Assembly (NCBI GenBank): GCA_017601225.1
Contig: JAFNIX010000013.1
Span: forward strand, 1 to 53,570
Reading direction: 5' to 3'
Length of the DNA stretch: 53,570 nucleotides
Source of the DNA: Candidatus Brockarchaeota archaeon
GTDB lineage: Archaea > Thermoproteota > EX4484-205 > JAAOZP01
The notes below the pieces were generated by a model. That model worked only from the letters and a program-made list of their open reading frames with translations, ran no database searches and was not told the DNA's origin. Position numbers and translations under genes: made by a program. Numbering within the stretch: the first letter of the stretch is position 1; every line of letters begins with the position of its first letter. Below are positions 52,522 to 53,570 of the stretch, one piece after another.

Positions 52522-53323
52522 TCCTGTCTCACCTTTTCATAAGTGCAGTTAGAAAGGGGTTTTAACTTTTTCTGAAGGATTATATGCATGCTTTACTTAG
52601 TGCGTTAGCATGTGGCGATTAGAAGCTCTAACCTCAATATGGTGTGACAGTATAATGGGTTCTTGTTAGTCTCCGTCTGAGGCGGGAGAAGTAGCCAGCC
52701 AACGCTCAGTAGGATGATGGTTACTTATAAAGCATCTAACTATCATGAGCAAGCTCGGCTGATCTTTGAGCGCGCTACTCCCGAGTTAAGAAACTTTTAC
52801 TGTGCAACAGGTCATGAGGGCCTTGAAGAGCCCTCTGCAGTATTATTGCCTTAATGTTCTTCTAGGCTTGTTGAAGCACGAGCTAACCCGCTGTGAAAAA
52901 CAATCTCCGGGATGGTCAAAGAAGGGCGAAGATTGCGTTCCTTGGTTTAACAGGATCGACCCCTCAAACTGTCCTCAGCCTGATAAGTTCTCGGGTCATC
53001 TAATCTGAGGAAAAGCATAAAGTCTGGTTTGGCCAGTATCCTAAAGATAGTTTGAATCTGCAGAGCGTGCGCTGTTGAGAAGGCGCCCCACAGGTATTAA
53101 AGGGAACACGCCTTAAACTGCTTAACCCATTTTTGAAAAGCTTTTTCTTTAAAAGGCACCATAAGCATGGCTTAAAACCCTATTAGTAAGAGCGCGAGCA
53201 GGCTGGACAACCCCTTCGCCCAAAGCTCTAAGATTACTGGTGGGTCAATAAGTCTTCTAAATGGCCGTTAAAACGTTTAATAACCTTTTTACATGCTGAT
53301 TAAAGCCAAAGCAGTGTCGGGAG
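52522..53323 (+). other. 802-base region without a clear gene
   Basis: No intact gene found. A short frame at 52717-52854 (ATG GTT ACT start, 45 residues, with LIFERATPELRNFYCATGHE) has a GGATG-type start but no clear site, and its downstream sequence is full of stops; it may be a decayed gene. A 68-codon frame at 52802-53008 overlaps it in another frame and looks like noise. A hairpin TCTCC...GGAGA lies near 52670-52690. The last 50 bases hold the A/T-rich promoter region of the glycosyltransferase. I cannot identify an RNA gene. Confidence 0.35.
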
Positions 53324-53570
53324 ATGGATGTGAAAGTATCGGTGATAATTCCATCGTTCAAAGGCTCCCACAAGCTAGTTGAGCTCGTCAACAAGCTTGT
53401 CGAAGACGATTACCGTAATAAGGAGGTGCTGGTTGTTGTAGACGCCCCCTCTCCTGAGGTTGCTGAGAAACTCAGGTATCAGCCTGTGAAAACAATCTTC
53501 CGTCAAAGCAGACAGGGAAGGGTAAGCGCCCTTATAGAGGCTTTTAAACAGTCCTCAGGAGACCTTCTCA
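53324..53570 (+). CDS. Family 2 glycosyltransferase, N-terminal part (runs off the window)
   Basis: From ATG 53324 the frame gives MDVKVSVIIPSFKGSHKLV, the first beta-alpha unit of GT-A-fold family 2 glycosyltransferases (KVSVIIPSF), then NKEVLVVVDAPSPE, where the Asp is part of the nucleotide-sugar site, and RQSRQGRVSALIEAFKQSSGDLL, matching the helix before the DxD strand. The DxD motif itself would lie just past the right edge. At 82 visible residues the gene is open at 53570. A TATA-like TTTAATAA lies about 45 bases upstream. The product would transfer a sugar to lipid or protein; acceptor unknown. Confidence 0.82.
   Translation, partial: MDVKVSVIIPSFKGSHKLVELVNKLVEDDYRNKEVLVVVDAPSPEVAEKLRYQPVKTIFRQSRQGRVSALIEAFKQSSGDLL

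Noticed and set aside
52802..53008. 68-codon frame in the right-hand gene-poor region
   Set aside because: No ribosome site, no family, and it overlaps another equally weak frame; composition looks random.
1..53570. CRISPR array, insertion sequences, integrase or attachment site
   Set aside because: No repeated 25-35 base units with spacers, no transposase or integrase frame, and no direct repeat flanking the tRNA-Arg.

Overview
The window is a stretch of archaeal chromosome. The genes include a proteasome-assembly-like PAC2 protein, an NreA-type DNA repair protein, isopentenyl phosphate kinase, a Clp1-like polynucleotide kinase, a Sulfolobus-type single-stranded DNA-binding protein, a DUF123 GIY-YIG protein and archaeal forms of phosphoglycerate kinase and serine hydroxymethyltransferase. 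Many promoters have a TATA box centred about 26-36 nt before the start codon, so many mRNAs should be leaderless or nearly so. Genes inside operons carry GGAGGTGA-type ribosome sites, and TTG and GTG starts are common. The SSB type and the valyl-tRNA synthetase point towards Thermoproteota (TACK), but I cannot place it more finely. Rubrerythrin, a ferritin-like protein, a DUF438/hemerythrin protein and hydrogenase-maturation genes suggest an anaerobe that copes with oxygen.

Layout. 1-4.6 kb: a decayed P-type ATPase facing an intact paralogue, then the N-terminal remnant of an archaeal PEP carboxylase. 4.7-9.8 kb: purC, a GNAT/M50-like membrane fusion, a ferritin-like protein, tRNA-Arg(TCG) and metG. 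10-14 kb: a frameshifted HEPN plus MNT nucleotidyltransferase pair, a ZIP metal transporter, rubrerythrin, a COG2522-type regulator and the DUF438/hemerythrin/PAS protein. 14.3-24.2 kb: valS, a TIM-barrel protein, an operon PAC2-hsp20-nreA-cysS, a rhomboid protease and a CDF metal transporter with an expanded C-terminus. 24.3-29 kb: the hypF-hypC-hypD-hypE operon. 29-40.9 kb: an ATP-type-signature phosphofructokinase, prenyl synthase plus isopentenyl phosphate kinase, inositol-phosphate synthase, a HAD phosphatase, three stand-alone Lrp ligand-binding (RAM) proteins, SSB, a phosphodiesterase, thiI and an AlaX-type editing protein. 41.1-43.9 kb: an odd operon of a class-V aminotransferase relative lacking the PLP lysine, an Fe-S protein and a helical protein, followed by a 38-codon small gene. 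44-52.5 kb: pgk, acs plus an MFS transporter, glyA, Clp1 and a PPi-type-signature phosphofructokinase. The right edge cuts a family 2 glycosyltransferase.

Metabolism. Two phosphofructokinases and phosphoglycerate kinase imply a sugar glycolytic/gluconeogenic route in which one step may use pyrophosphate. AMP-forming acetyl-CoA synthetase with an adjacent OxlT-like carrier suggests acetate or another small acid is taken up and activated. The PEP carboxylase has been lost. GGPP synthase, isopentenyl phosphate kinase and inositol-1-phosphate synthase serve archaeal ether lipids through the alternative mevalonate pathway and probably inositol head groups. The hyp genes imply a [NiFe] hydrogenase elsewhere.

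The best candidate for something undescribed is the 41.1-43.6 kb operon. Its first protein keeps the fold signature of cysteine desulfurases but has Asn at the Schiff-base position. Its next two reading frames look like one Fe-S protein split by a single-base frameshift.
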